A DNA stretch of 64,000 bases from Polaribacter sp. SA4-12 (GCF_002163675.1 NZ_CP019334.1:382001-446000), one strand, 5' to 3'. Counted from the first letter of the stretch, positions 52,329 through 61,230 are shown. Numbers and translations: made by a program. Notes: generated by a model not told the origin, from the sequence alone.

Positions 52329-52439
52329 TTTAACACGAATATGTAATGTTTCAATATTTTATATTCGTAGTTAGCGAAGTTCGAGTTTTTTCCTTTTAGA
52401 AACAAACTAAATTGTCTATCTATTTTTATAATTTAAAAC

Positions 52440-52470
52440 AAAAAAACTCACAACTTTCGTTGTGAGTTTT
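52440..52470 (-). terminator. Terminator after ndk
   Basis: AAAACTCACAAC (52443-52454) pairs perfectly with GTTGTGAGTTTT (52459-52470), loop TTTC, with an A-run to the left that gives U residues on the minus-strand transcript. Confidence 0.85.
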
Positions 52471-52495
52471 AAAACAATATATTTTACTTAAATCC

Positions 52496-52915
52496 TTAAA
52501 ATTGCTCTCTACCAGAAAAGTGAAAGTTACCTTCAATTTGAGCATTTTCATCAGAATCAGAACCATGTACTGCATTTTCTCCCATAGAAGTTGCATACAT
52601 TTTTCTAATAGTACCTTCTGCAGCATCAGCAGGATTTGTAGCACCTATTAAAGTTCTAAAATCTTCTACAGCATTCTCTTTTTCTAAGATTGCAGCTACA
52701 ATTGGTCCTCTTGTCATGAACTCAACTAATTCACCAAAAAACGGACGCTCATTATGCACAGCATAAAAAGTTTCAGCATCTGCTTTTGTCATTTGTGTTT
52801 TCTTTAAAGCTACAATTCTAAACCCTGCAGCGTTAATTTTGTCTAAAATTGCACCAGTGTGTCCGTTTTCTACAGCATCTGGTTTAAGCATTGTAAATGT
52901 TCTATTTGTTGCCAT
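52496..52915 (-). CDS. ndk: Nucleoside diphosphate kinase
   Basis: 139 residues. Transfers the gamma phosphate from ATP to NDPs through a phospho-histidine. Visible: [57 protein letters not shown] and the active-site His in [15 protein letters not shown] near residue 119. Full length. It has a -7-like promoter at 52973 and its own terminator. Confidence 0.97.
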   Translation of the reverse strand: MATNRTFTMLKPDAVENGHTGAILDKINAAGFRIVALKKTQMTKADAETFYAVHNERPFFGELVEFMTRGPIVAAILEKENAVEDFRTLIGATNPADAAEGTIRKMYATSMGENAVHGSDSDENAQIEGNFHFSGREQF

Positions 52916-52972
52916 GATATTGACTTTTTAATTTTATATTGGTTATTGTGAATGTGTTTCACAAATTTGCCG

Positions 52973-52980
52973 CGAAATTA
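52973..52980 (-). promoter_or_regulatory. -7-like promoter element for ndk
   Basis: The minus strand reads TAATTTCG, one base off TAnnTTTG, 57 bases upstream of the ndk ATG. Confidence 0.35.
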
Positions 52981-53002
52981 CATAATTTTTTTAATTAAAT
53001 TG

Positions 53003-53010
53003 TATATTCG
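53003..53010 (+). promoter_or_regulatory. -7-like element immediately before the second nrnA-like gene
   Basis: TATATTCG is one base off TAnnTTTG and ends 6 bases before the ATG at 53017. If it is the real promoter, transcription would start at or near the start codon (a leaderless mRNA). Confidence 0.35.
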
Positions 53011-53016
53011 CAACTT

Positions 53017-54045
53017 ATGATTTTAGAAGGATTTGAAGCGTTGAAAAGCTTTCTTGAAAAACCAAGAAATATTGTAGTTGTTGGACATAGAAATCCTGAT
53101 GGAGATGCTATGGGTTCTACATTGGCTTTAAAACATTATTTAGATAAAAAAGGTCATAAAGCAATTGTTGTTGTACCAAATGAATATCCAGAATTTTTAC
53201 ATTGGTTGCCAGGTTCTAAAACAACATATCGTTTTGATTGGCAAAATACCCAATCTCAAAAAGCAATTAAAGCATCAGAAATTATTTTTCTATTAGACTT
53301 TAATGCATTGCACAGAGTTGGGCATGATATGCAAAAAACATTAGAAAAATATCCGAATGATTTTGCTATGATAGATCATCATCAACAACCAGATGCTGTA
53401 AAATATATGTATTCAGATGTTACTATTTGTTCTACTTCTCAAATGGTGTATCAATTCATAGAAATGAACAATGATTTAGATTTGATAGATGCAGATATTG
53501 CTACTTGTTTGTATACAGGTATTATGACAGATACAGGTTCTTTTCGATTTAGATCTACAACAAGTACTACGCATAGAATTATAGCATCTTTAATTGATAA
53601 AGGTGCCGAAAATGATAAAATTCATAATAATGTATATGATGCAAATTCGTATAATAGATTGTTATTATTAGGACAAGCATTAAGTAATTTACAGATTTTA
53701 CCGACTTATAATACAGCATATATTACTTTATCAACAGAAGAAAAAAAACGGTTTGATTTTCAAAAAGGAGATACAGAAGGAATTGTAAATTATGCGCTTT
53801 CGTTAAAGGGTATCGTTTTTGCTGCTATTTTTATTGAAGATATTGAACAAGGAATTGTAAAAATATCTTTCCGCTCTAAAGGAAACTTCTCAGTAAATCA
53901 GTTTTCTAGAAATCATTTTAATGGTGGAGGGCATGATAATGCTGCTGGAGGGAAATCTAATTTATCAATGGCGGAAACGGTAACTGAGTTTGTTACATTA
54001 TTACCACAATATCAAAAAGAACTAGAAGTATCTTATGAAGATTAA
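53017..54045 (+). CDS. DHH/DHHA1 NrnA-type phosphoesterase, paralogue 2
   Basis: 342 residues with all DHH motifs: GHRNPDGDAMGSTLALKHYL, FLLDFNALHRVGHDM, AMIDHHQQPDAVK, GIMTDTGSFRFRSTT and NGGGHDNAAGGKSNL. It is a full-length paralogue of the 3272 gene, clearly diverged. Both keep every metal ligand that I can see, so both are probably active on short RNAs or pAp. It overlaps gldI by 11 bp and heads the operon nrnA2-gldI-FKBP-cyclophilin/FKBP-PAP2. Confidence 0.92.
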   Translation: MILEGFEALKSFLEKPRNIVVVGHRNPDGDAMGSTLALKHYLDKKGHKAIVVVPNEYPEFLHWLPGSKTTYRFDWQNTQSQKAIKASEIIFLLDFNALHRVGHDMQKTLEKYPNDFAMIDHHQQPDAVKYMYSDVTICSTSQMVYQFIEMNNDLDLIDADIATCLYTGIMTDTGSFRFRSTTSTTHRIIASLIDKGAENDKIHNNVYDANSYNRLLLLGQALSNLQILPTYNTAYITLSTEEKKRFDFQKGDTEGIVNYALSLKGIVFAAIFIEDIEQGIVKISFRSKGNFSVNQFSRNHFNGGGHDNAAGGKSNLSMAETVTEFVTLLPQYQKELEVSYED

Positions 54046-54568
54046 ATTTTTAATTTTTACCAGTATCTTGTGTTTTGGTTGCTCAAAAGTTGAACCAAGA
54101 AAACCGATTAACCCTAAGCCATCGTCAACTATATTAAAAGAAACGATTGAAGAATCTATAAAGTTGAATAAAATTGAAGACGAAAAAGTTATATTAATTA
54201 TTAAAATAGATTCTACAAGTAACTACCAAGTTTCTCCTAATGGGTTTTGGTATACATATATCAATAAAATAGAAGAAAATAATCCAACTCCAAAAACAGG
54301 AAATATTGTTTCTTTTGAATATAATATTACTGATTTACAGGGAACTGTAATTTATAGTAAAGAAGAATTAGGTTTAAAAGAATACAAAGTAGATAAAGAA
54401 GATTTTATAAATGCGCTTCAAACCGGAATAAAGTTGATGAAAGTTGGAGAAACCATTACATTTGTCATTCCATCATACAATGCTTTTGGTATTTCTGGTG
54501 ATGGAAATAAAATAGGAATGAATCAATCAATAAAAAGTACAGTAACATTAATCAATATAAATAATTAA
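54035..54568 (+). CDS. gldI: Gliding motility-associated peptidyl-prolyl isomerase GldI
   Basis: 177 residues, a lipoprotein (lipobox ILCFGC near residue 16) with a FKBP-like domain (about 75-177): TGNIVSFEYNITDLQGTVIY, ALQTGIKLMKVGETITFVIP and SYNAFGISGDGNKIGMNQSI. Length, lipobox and context next to further isomerases match GldI of Flavobacterium johnsoniae, needed for gliding. Several FKBP active-site aromatics are not obvious, so catalytic activity is uncertain. It overlaps nrnA paralogue 2 by 11 bp. Confidence 0.85.
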   Translation: MKIKFLIFTSILCFGCSKVEPRKPINPKPSSTILKETIEESIKLNKIEDEKVILIIKIDSTSNYQVSPNGFWYTYINKIEENNPTPKTGNIVSFEYNITDLQGTVIYSKEELGLKEYKVDKEDFINALQTGIKLMKVGETITFVIPSYNAFGISGDGNKIGMNQSIKSTVTLININN

Positions 54569-54570
54569 AA

Positions 54571-55299
54571 ATGAAAGTAATTAAAAGTATTTTATCAATT
54601 GCAGTAGTTGCATCAATGTTTTCTTGTGGAAACCAAAAAGCAGATGTTAAATCTTTAGAAACAGAAATAGATTCTGTAAGTTATGCAATTGGTTTAACTA
54701 TGTCAAGTCAATTAAAACAAGGTTTTGATGAAGTAAATAAAGATATTTTAACACAAGCAATTAAGAACGGTTTAGATTCTACAAATTTATTAATAGAATC
54801 TAAAGATGTGCAAAATGTAATTAAAACTTATTTCCAAAAAAAGCAAGCTTCAAAAATGAAAGAGCAGCAAGAAAAAGCAGCTAAAGATGCAGAAGCAAAA
54901 TTTGGAGAAAATAAAAAAGCTGGTGAAGATTTTTTAGCTGAAAATAAAACAAAAGAAGGTGTTGTAACTACTGCAAGTGGTTTGCAATACATTATTTTAA
55001 AAGAAGGTAATGGTGAAAAACCTGCTGATGCAACTGCAAAAGTAAAAGTTCATTATCATGGTACTAATTTAGAAGGTAAAGTTTTTGATAGTTCTGTAGA
55101 TAGAGGAACTCCTACAGAATTTGGTTTAAACCAAGTAATTAAAGGTTGGACAGAAGGTGTGCAATTAATGCATGTAGGTTCTAAATACAAATTTTTTATT
55201 CCTCAAGCATTAGCTTATGGAGCACAACAAAAAGGGGCTGATATTAAGCCGTTTTCTACATTAGTTTTTGAAATTGAATTATTAGAAATTAAAAAATAA
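54571..55299 (+). CDS. FKBP-type peptidyl-prolyl isomerase, lipoprotein (FkpA/Mip-like)
   Basis: 242 residues with lipobox VVASMFSC near residue 17. The N-terminal helical dimerisation part (about 30-120, VSYAIGLTMSSQLKQGFDEV) and C-terminal FKBP domain (about 130-242) follow the FkpA/Mip layout. FKBP signatures: ASGLQYIILKEGNGEKP, KVHYHGTNLEGKVFDSS, GWTEGVQLMHVGSKYKFFIP and LAYGAQQKGADIKPFSTLVF. It assists folding of exported proteins. It starts 2 bp after gldI. Confidence 0.93.
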   Translation: MKVIKSILSIAVVASMFSCGNQKADVKSLETEIDSVSYAIGLTMSSQLKQGFDEVNKDILTQAIKNGLDSTNLLIESKDVQNVIKTYFQKKQASKMKEQQEKAAKDAEAKFGENKKAGEDFLAENKTKEGVVTTASGLQYIILKEGNGEKPADATAKVKVHYHGTNLEGKVFDSSVDRGTPTEFGLNQVIKGWTEGVQLMHVGSKYKFFIPQALAYGAQQKGADIKPFSTLVFEIELLEIKK

Positions 55300-55307
55300 T
55301 ATAATTA

Positions 55308-56465
55308 ATGAAGAATCTAAAATACTTAATAGTTATTGTTGTTTTTCTTACAGCCTGTACACCAGATAAGTACAAAGGTTTAGAAGACGGAGTTTATGCT
55401 GAAATCTTAACAAATAAAGGAGAGGTTTTATTAGAGTTGTATGCAGAAAATGTGCCTATGACAGTAGCTAACTTCGTTTCTCTTGCAGAAGGAACAAATA
55501 GCCAGTTGTTAGATTCTTTAAAAGGTAAAAAATTCTATGAAGGAGTAATTTTTCATAGAGTTGTTCCTAATTTTGTAATACAAGGTGGTGGTTTTACCCC
55601 AGAAGGAAGAAAAAACGCAGGTTATGTTTTTGGTGATGAATTTCCAAAGAGTGAAGATGGAGATTTAATGTACAGACATAATGATGCAGGTATTCTTTCT
55701 ATGGCAAATGGAGGGCCTACTACTAACAATAGTCAGTTTTTTATTACACATAAACCGATTCCTCATTTAGATGGTAAACATTCAGTTTTTGGTAAAACAA
55801 TAATTAATTCAATTCAGTTAAAAGAATTGAAAAGTAAAATTAAAGATTCTTTACAATTAAAGAAATCGATAGATTCTACTAGAGTGGCTGTTGTAAATAG
55901 TATTGTGCAAAATGATACTATTTTGTCTGTAAAAATCATAAAATTAGGAGCTAAGGCAGAAAGTTTTAATGCTGCCGAAGTTTTTGATACTGAATTTAGC
56001 AAGTTTGCAACTTCAGAAGAAGATCGTAAAAAAGCTGAAGAAGAAACAGAAAAAGCGAGATATGCTAATTATTTAGTTGAGAAGGAAAAATTTTCAGCTA
56101 AAATGAATGAGACAGAAGCAGTAAAAACATCTTCTGGACTTAGAATTTTAAAGTTAAAGAAAACTTCAGGAAAAAAAATAGTTGATACGAAACCATTAAC
56201 TATAAATTACACGTTGTATACTGCGGATGGTAAAAAGATTCAATCTACTTCAGATTCAAATGGAAAACCTTTTATTTGCCAGTTAAATGATCAACAAAGA
56301 CCAATGATTGCGGGTTTTAAAGAAGGAGTTTTAACAATGAGAGAAGGAGAGAAGGTACGTTTATTTATTCCTTACTATTTAGGTTATGGTGAGGCAAAAT
56401 ACGGACCTTTCCCTGCGAAATCTGATTTAGTATTTGAAATTGAAGTTTTAAAAATAGGTAAATAG
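55308..56465 (+). CDS. Two-domain peptidyl-prolyl isomerase: cyclophilin fused to FKBP
   Basis: 385 residues, lipoprotein signal (VFLTAC). The first half (about 25-200) is a cyclophilin: VPMTVANFVSLAEG, FYEGVIFHRVVPNFVIQGGG, GILSMANGGPTTNNSQFFIT and HLDGKHSVFGKT. After a charged linker (about 225-265), a FKBP domain begins: SSGLRILKLKKTSGKK, AGFKEGVLTMREGEKVRLFI and YYLGYGEAKYGPFPAKSDLV. Both domains keep their main features, so it could catalyse by two unrelated folds. It follows the FKBP gene by 8 bp. Confidence 0.92.
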   Translation: MKNLKYLIVIVVFLTACTPDKYKGLEDGVYAEILTNKGEVLLELYAENVPMTVANFVSLAEGTNSQLLDSLKGKKFYEGVIFHRVVPNFVIQGGGFTPEGRKNAGYVFGDEFPKSEDGDLMYRHNDAGILSMANGGPTTNNSQFFITHKPIPHLDGKHSVFGKTIINSIQLKELKSKIKDSLQLKKSIDSTRVAVVNSIVQNDTILSVKIIKLGAKAESFNAAEVFDTEFSKFATSEEDRKKAEEETEKARYANYLVEKEKFSAKMNETEAVKTSSGLRILKLKKTSGKKIVDTKPLTINYTLYTADGKKIQSTSDSNGKPFICQLNDQQRPMIAGFKEGVLTMREGEKVRLFIPYYLGYGEAKYGPFPAKSDLVFEIEVLKIGK

Positions 56466-56466
56466 T

Positions 56467-57027
56467 TTGTTAGAAGATATTATACAAGGTGATAAAAATC
56501 TATTAATTTTCCTAAATATTTTAGGAAGTGAACAATGGGATCCATTTTGGTTGGCAATAACCAATCAACTTTCTTGGAGTCCATTGTTTATTTTTATTTT
56601 CTACTTAACAATTAATGCTTTTGGTTGGAAACGTGGTGGAGTTATGATTCTATCGATGATTCTATTGGTTGCATTTTCAGATCAATTTACAAACCTTATT
56701 AAGAACTCTGTAGAACGTTTACGACCTAACAATGATCCAGCAATTAAACATTTATTAAGAACTCTAATTAAACCTCAGAGTTATAGTTTTATGTCTGGTC
56801 ATGCAACAACATCAACTTTTTTCTCTGTTTTTGTTGTTTTGCTTTTAAGAGATAAATATAAATATATTTATTTTATATTATTTTGGCCATTAATTTTTGC
56901 TTATAGTAGGTTGTATTTAGGTGTCCATTTTCCTATTGATATTACTGTAGGAATTATAATCGGTGTTACTTTCGCAAATATTTACTATTTCTTTTTTAAG
57001 AAAATTGATAAGAAGCTTTTTACTTAA
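56467..57027 (+). CDS. Phosphatase PAP2 family protein
   Basis: 186 residues with five or six membrane helices. It uses a TTG start at 56467, one base after the previous stop; no earlier ATG fits, and the N-terminus (LNILGSEQWDPFWLAITNQ) is typical of the family. PAP2 motifs: KNSVERLRPNNDP (KX6RP), YSFMSGHATTSTFFS (PSGH-like, catalytic His) and SRLYLGVHFPIDITVG (SRX5HX3D). It probably dephosphorylates a lipid such as undecaprenyl diphosphate; the substrate is inferred. A bidirectional terminator follows. Confidence 0.9.
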   Translation: MLEDIIQGDKNLLIFLNILGSEQWDPFWLAITNQLSWSPLFIFIFYLTINAFGWKRGGVMILSMILLVAFSDQFTNLIKNSVERLRPNNDPAIKHLLRTLIKPQSYSFMSGHATTSTFFSVFVVLLLRDKYKYIYFILFWPLIFAYSRLYLGVHFPIDITVGIIIGVTFANIYYFFFKKIDKKLFT

Positions 57028-57076
57028 TTTTTTTATCGATTAGTATATTAATAAAACATTCAAGTCTATAAATAAT

Positions 57077-57109
57077 AAAGCTCCATCTGAATAAGATGGA
57101 GCTTTTTAT
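57077..57109. terminator. Bidirectional terminator between the PAP2 and endonuclease genes
   Basis: AAAGCTCCATCT (57077-57088) pairs perfectly with AGATGGAGCTTT (57094-57105), loop GAATA, with T on the right and A-rich sequence on the left. It serves the two convergent genes. Confidence 0.85.
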
Positions 57110-57129
57110 TTATAAAATTAAGAGTATGA

Positions 57130-60100
57130 TTATTTTTTTACGAACTTTTTAATCATTTTTTCTTCACCATCATTAATTTCGATGATATAAATTCCTTTCG
57201 TTAAAGAATTTACTTTAATCGTATTATTAGTAAGTTTTCCTTGCTTAACAATCTGACCTAAAGTATTACTGATTGAAAAAGAGATGTTTTCAGAATCTGT
57301 ATTTTCTATTCTAATGTTTACAAAATTTCCAGAAACAGGATTTGGATATAACATAAAATCATCTTCAAAACTAAATGCTGTAGTATCTAAACTTTTAATA
57401 AAAGTTGTAGAATTAGTAGCTGTTTTTTTAGAAGATTTTGCAGAACTAGTACCAGTTTTACCAGTGATAATTACTTGATCAATATAAATATGATCTGCAT
57501 TTGCACTTGCATCATTTTGGAATCTAAACTGTGCATTATTTACCAAGTTATAGTTTGATGCATCTAAAATTACAATGGCAGAATAAAAGTTATTGTTTTC
57601 AAAATCAGTACCTCTTGCATACGTTGCAACAGTTGTCCAAGAACTTCCATTATAATAACGCAACCAGAAGTCTTCATTGTTTTCCATACTATAAGAATAG
57701 AATTGAAATTCAACTTCTACAGTATCATAAGAAGATAAATCATAACTTTCTGATGTCATTGCAGAAACTGTACCTGAGTTATCTCTAATTCTGATTGAAC
57801 TGTTTCCTTCAAAAGAACGAGAACCAGAATAGCGATAACAATCACTTCCTCCATCTGTCCAATTATCCCAACCAGATTCAAAATAAGATTCAGAAATTAT
57901 TGTTGATGTATTTGTTGGTTGTGCTAAAGTTGAAACAGAAACTGAATTGCTTTCAGCAGTATTTCCTGCAGCATCTTTTGCTACAATAGAAAAATTATAT
58001 ATAGTATTTTCTGTTAAACCTATCACTGAAAAACTAGTATTTGAAACAGTACCAATTATTGAAGCTCCATTTAAAACATCATAACTAATAACAGCAACGT
58101 TATCAGTTGATGCAGCCCAAGTTAAATCTAAAGAGGTTTGTGTAATGTTAGTTGCAACTATTCCATTAGGAACAGAAGGGTTTGTTAAATCTACTGTTGT
58201 AACATTTACATTATTACTAGAAGTTGATATATTACCAGCTTCATCTTTTGCAAAAACAGAAAAACTATATGACGTTGCAACTTGTAAATTAGTTACACTA
58301 TAGTTATTGTTAACAGTACTACCAATTAAATTTATTCCATTATAAACATCATAACCATTAACAGCTGTATCGTCAGTAGAAAGTGACCAAGCTAAATTAA
58401 CTGAAGTTTCAGTAATATTAGAAGCAATTAAATTTGTTGGAGCAGAAGGTGCAGTTGTGTCTGATGTTGTGCCACCGTCAATAATATGATTTCCAAGTCC
58501 ACTAAAAGTATCTTGTGCTAATGAATTCCATTCAGAAATAGTATAAGAAGAATTCGGATTAGTAATAGATGATTTTCTTTGTAATGTTACATTTTGAGCA
58601 AAATTAGCACTACTTGAAGCATTACCAATTAAATCTATTAAAACATCATTTTTAAATAAACCAACAGCGTCATTTCCGTTAAAAGACATCACTGAACTAT
58701 CTGTTAAATTTGCAATATTTAAAATAGTAGAAGTTGCGCTACTGTTTGCTATAACAAATACTTGTCCGTTTGCTAAATTTCCACTTAAATTAAGAACACT
58801 AGAAAAAGATCCAGAACCATTTGTAGCTTTCTTTAAAGAATAAGAAGATAAATCTACTGTATTTCCTGTAAAGTTTGCAATTTCTAAAGCTTTATTGTTT
58901 GATGAACCTTCAACATATTCAGAAATTAATAACTCTGATGTTGTTCCGTTTGTTGGAGCAGATTCTGTAGTAACAATTACAATATTACTTTCATTAGAAA
59001 TGTTTCCTGCAGCATCTTTTGCTTTTACTGAAAAGTTATAAGATGTTTCTGAAGTTAAGCCTGAAACAGAATAATTTGTTGAAGAAACGGATGCAATAAG
59101 TATTGTATTTTGATAAACTTCATAACCAGTAACAGCAACATTATCTGTTGAAGCATTCCAATTTAAATCTACTGAAGTTTGCGAACTATTAGATGAAGTT
59201 AAACTCGTTGGAGCAGTTGGTGCAGTAGTATCAGGAACTGGTAATGTTGTTATAAAAACAGTATTACTTGCTGATGAAATATTTGCTGCAGCATCAAAAG
59301 CAGTAACAGAAAAGTTATATGAAGTATCTTCTGATAAACCCGTTACTGAATATGAGTTACTTGTAACAGTTGTTATTTTTGTTCCGTTTTGATAAACATC
59401 ATAACCTGTAACTGCTGTATCATCTGTTGATGCAGACCAATTTAAATTTAATGTTGTTTGAGTAATATTAGAAGCTACTAAATTCGTTGGAGAAGTAGGA
59501 GGAGTGGTATCACTTGTAGATCCTCCATCTATAGAATGATTTCCTAAACCACTAAATGTATCTGTAGCTAAAGAATTCCATTCTGCAACTGTATAAGATG
59601 CGTTTGGATTTGTAACTGATGATTTTCTTTGTAAAGTTACATTTTGAGCAAAATTAGCACTGCTTGAAGCATTACCAATTAAATCAATTAGAGCATCATT
59701 TTTAAATAAACCAATAGCATCATTTCCGTTAAAAGACATCACTGAACTATCTGTTAAATTAGCAATGTTTAAAATAGTAGAAGTTGCGCTACTGTGTGCA
59801 ATAACAAAAACTTGTCCGTTTGCTAAAGTCCCACTTAATGTTAAAGTACTAGAAAAAGAACCACCACCGTTTGTAGCTTTTTTTAGAGAATACGATGATA
59901 AATCTACAGAAGCACCTGTAAAGTTTGCGATTTCTAATGCTTTATTATTTGAAGAACCTTCTATGTATTCAGAAATTAATAGTTCTGTTGTAGTTCCGTT
60001 TCCTGTTCCTCCAGAAGTTGTTGTTACGGAAACTGTATTACTATTAGAAGAAGTATTTGAAGCGGAATCAAATGCTTTTACAGAAAAAGAATAAGAAGTT

Positions 60101-61086
60101 CCAGCAGTTAATCCTGTAACAGTATAATTTGTATTAGATGTTGTACCAACTTGAGTTGTTCCGTTAAAAATACTATAACCACTAACAGCAGTATTGTCTG
60201 TTGATGCATTCCAAGATAGGTTAACAGAGTTTTGAGTAGTATTAGAAGCTACTAAATTTGTTGGAGTTGTAGGTGCTTCAGTATCAATTGTTCCAGAACC
60301 ATTTCCAAATTTATCCTCAGCTTGTTTACCTCCCCAAATTTGAGTTGCAAAAGCAGGATTATCTATAAAAGGATTTCTATTTCCTTGAATACCTTCTAGA
60401 ATAGGATTACGTTGCATTTCGAAATTAGAAACAGGATCTTCTGCATTCCAATCTAAAAATAAAGTTATCATATTTGCATCAGCAGCAGTTGTAGAACCAA
60501 TTCCAACACCATTTGGTAAACATTGATTTCCGTATCTTAAATACATATACATCATCATACGAGCAACATCTCCTTTCCATTCATCACCAGGATACCATCC
60601 ACCAGAAACATCACCTGCATTACCAGAACCAGCAGCAAACCTTTTGCTACTTCTTTGTCCGTTAAATGAAATGTCTGAAGCTCTTAAATGATGTGCATCT
60701 GCACCAGGACCAGAAGTTCCTAAATTAGGGTTTCCTAAAGATTTTGGATACGTATGTTCTCTGTTCCATTGTGTCCCAGAAGTTCCACCGTTTAAATCTT
60801 TGCTTCTTGATCTATCTGTTACATAGTTTCCATCTGAATCACTATATCCGTAGATTAATAACACTTTTGTATTATCATTTGGGTCTAAATCAGTTTGTTT
60901 TAAAGCATCCCAAACACCAGGTGTATAAGATAAGTTTGTAGTATGAGTACTAATAATTTTTGATGCCAACTCATCTTTAAGAGTCGTACCATTTAAGGTT
61001 AAATTCACATCATTGTAATAAGATGGGATTTGTGAAAATGCCGAATATGAAATAATCAGCAATGTAATGAGTAATAATTTTTTCAT
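57130..61086 (-). CDS. Secreted endonuclease I with FN3 and lamin-tail domains and a T9SS sorting domain
   Basis: 1318 residues. Signal peptide (MKKLLLITLLIISYSAFSQ), then an endonuclease I domain (PF04231, about 25-260): WNREHTYPKSLGNPN with the active-site Arg-Glu-His, GADAHHLRASDISFNGQRS and GDEWKGDVARMMMYMYLRYG. Next come five fibronectin III repeats (near 270, 525, 620, 875 and 960), interrupted by two near-identical lamin-tail-like domains (about 367-515 and 719-867). A MAM/CUB-like beta domain (about 1055-1220) and a T9SS type A domain (YPNPVSGNFVNIRIENTDS, to the end) close it. It is a secreted nuclease with adhesive spacer domains. Confidence 0.92.
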   Translation of the reverse strand: MKKLLLITLLIISYSAFSQIPSYYNDVNLTLNGTTLKDELASKIISTHTTNLSYTPGVWDALKQTDLDPNDNTKVLLIYGYSDSDGNYVTDRSRSKDLNGGTSGTQWNREHTYPKSLGNPNLGTSGPGADAHHLRASDISFNGQRSSKRFAAGSGNAGDVSGGWYPGDEWKGDVARMMMYMYLRYGNQCLPNGVGIGSTTAADANMITLFLDWNAEDPVSNFEMQRNPILEGIQGNRNPFIDNPAFATQIWGGKQAEDKFGNGSGTIDTEAPTTPTNLVASNTTQNSVNLSWNASTDNTAVSGYSIFNGTTQVGTTSNTNYTVTGLTAGTSYSFSVKAFDSASNTSSNSNTVSVTTTSGGTGNGTTTELLISEYIEGSSNNKALEIANFTGASVDLSSYSLKKATNGGGSFSSTLTLSGTLANGQVFVIAHSSATSTILNIANLTDSSVMSFNGNDAIGLFKNDALIDLIGNASSSANFAQNVTLQRKSSVTNPNASYTVAEWNSLATDTFSGLGNHSIDGGSTSDTTPPTSPTNLVASNITQTTLNLNWSASTDDTAVTGYDVYQNGTKITTVTSNSYSVTGLSEDTSYNFSVTAFDAAANISSASNTVFITTLPVPDTTAPTAPTSLTSSNSSQTSVDLNWNASTDNVAVTGYEVYQNTILIASVSSTNYSVSGLTSETSYNFSVKAKDAAGNISNESNIVIVTTESAPTNGTTSELLISEYVEGSSNNKALEIANFTGNTVDLSSYSLKKATNGSGSFSSVLNLSGNLANGQVFVIANSSATSTILNIANLTDSSVMSFNGNDAVGLFKNDVLIDLIGNASSSANFAQNVTLQRKSSITNPNSSYTISEWNSLAQDTFSGLGNHIIDGGTTSDTTAPSAPTNLIASNITETSVNLAWSLSTDDTAVNGYDVYNGINLIGSTVNNNYSVTNLQVATSYSFSVFAKDEAGNISTSSNNVNVTTVDLTNPSVPNGIVATNITQTSLDLTWAASTDNVAVISYDVLNGASIIGTVSNTSFSVIGLTENTIYNFSIVAKDAAGNTAESNSVSVSTLAQPTNTSTIISESYFESGWDNWTDGGSDCYRYSGSRSFEGNSSIRIRDNSGTVSAMTSESYDLSSYDTVEVEFQFYSYSMENNEDFWLRYYNGSSWTTVATYARGTDFENNNFYSAIVILDASNYNLVNNAQFRFQNDASANADHIYIDQVIITGKTGTSSAKSSKKTATNSTTFIKSLDTTAFSFEDDFMLYPNPVSGNFVNIRIENTDSENISFSISNTLGQIVKQGKLTNNTIKVNSLTKGIYIIEINDGEEKMIKKFVKK
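58470..58950 (-). repeat. Internal repeat unit 2 (lamin-tail module) within the endonuclease gene
   Basis: About 480 bp encoding ELLISEYVEGSSNNKALEIA through the end of the module, highly similar at DNA level to 59525-59995. Shared runs include CATCACTGAACTATCTGTTA in both copies. A within-gene duplication. Confidence 0.85.
59525..59995 (-). repeat. Internal repeat unit 1 (lamin-tail module) within the endonuclease gene
   Basis: Partner of 58470-58950, encoding ELLISEYIEGSSNNKALEIA. Differences are mostly synonymous or conservative, indicating recent duplication or gene conversion. Confidence 0.85.
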
Positions 61087-61222
61087 AATTTAAGTATTAA
61101 GGGTTTTGTTTGTTGATACTGCAAAATAATTAAAAAATGGATGCGATTTTATCACTTAAAAGTGAATTGTTAATTAGATATTAACAATAGCTATTTTACT
61201 AAAAAAATAGATAAAAAATGGT

Positions 61223-61230
61223 TAAATTTG
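61223..61230 (+). promoter_or_regulatory. -7 promoter element for pheT
   Basis: TAAATTTG matches TAnnTTTG, 27 bases upstream of the pheT ATG. Confidence 0.55.

Larger units (their letters stand above)
51115..52378. mobile_element. Candidate gene cassette bounded by 9-bp inverted repeats
   Basis: TTCGCTAAC (51115-51123) and GTTAGCGAA (52370-52378) are perfect inverted repeats about 1.26 kb apart. They enclose only the DUF4365 gene and the 3' element shared with the 22.9-26.2 kb island. The unit sits between conserved recF/DUF721 and ndk. No transposase or integrase is inside. It may be a non-autonomous mobile unit or a chance pair; 9 bp in AT-rich DNA is suggestive, not proof. Confidence 0.4.

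Noticed and set aside
51115..52378. An integron cassette with attC sites
   Set aside because: I could not find paired RYYYAAC/GTTRRRY core sites or an integrase gene; the inverted repeats are of a different kind.
57284..60094. Several plus-strand ORFs inside the endonuclease gene
   Set aside because: All lie opposite a clear 1318-residue protein with recognised domains; they lack start-site and family support.
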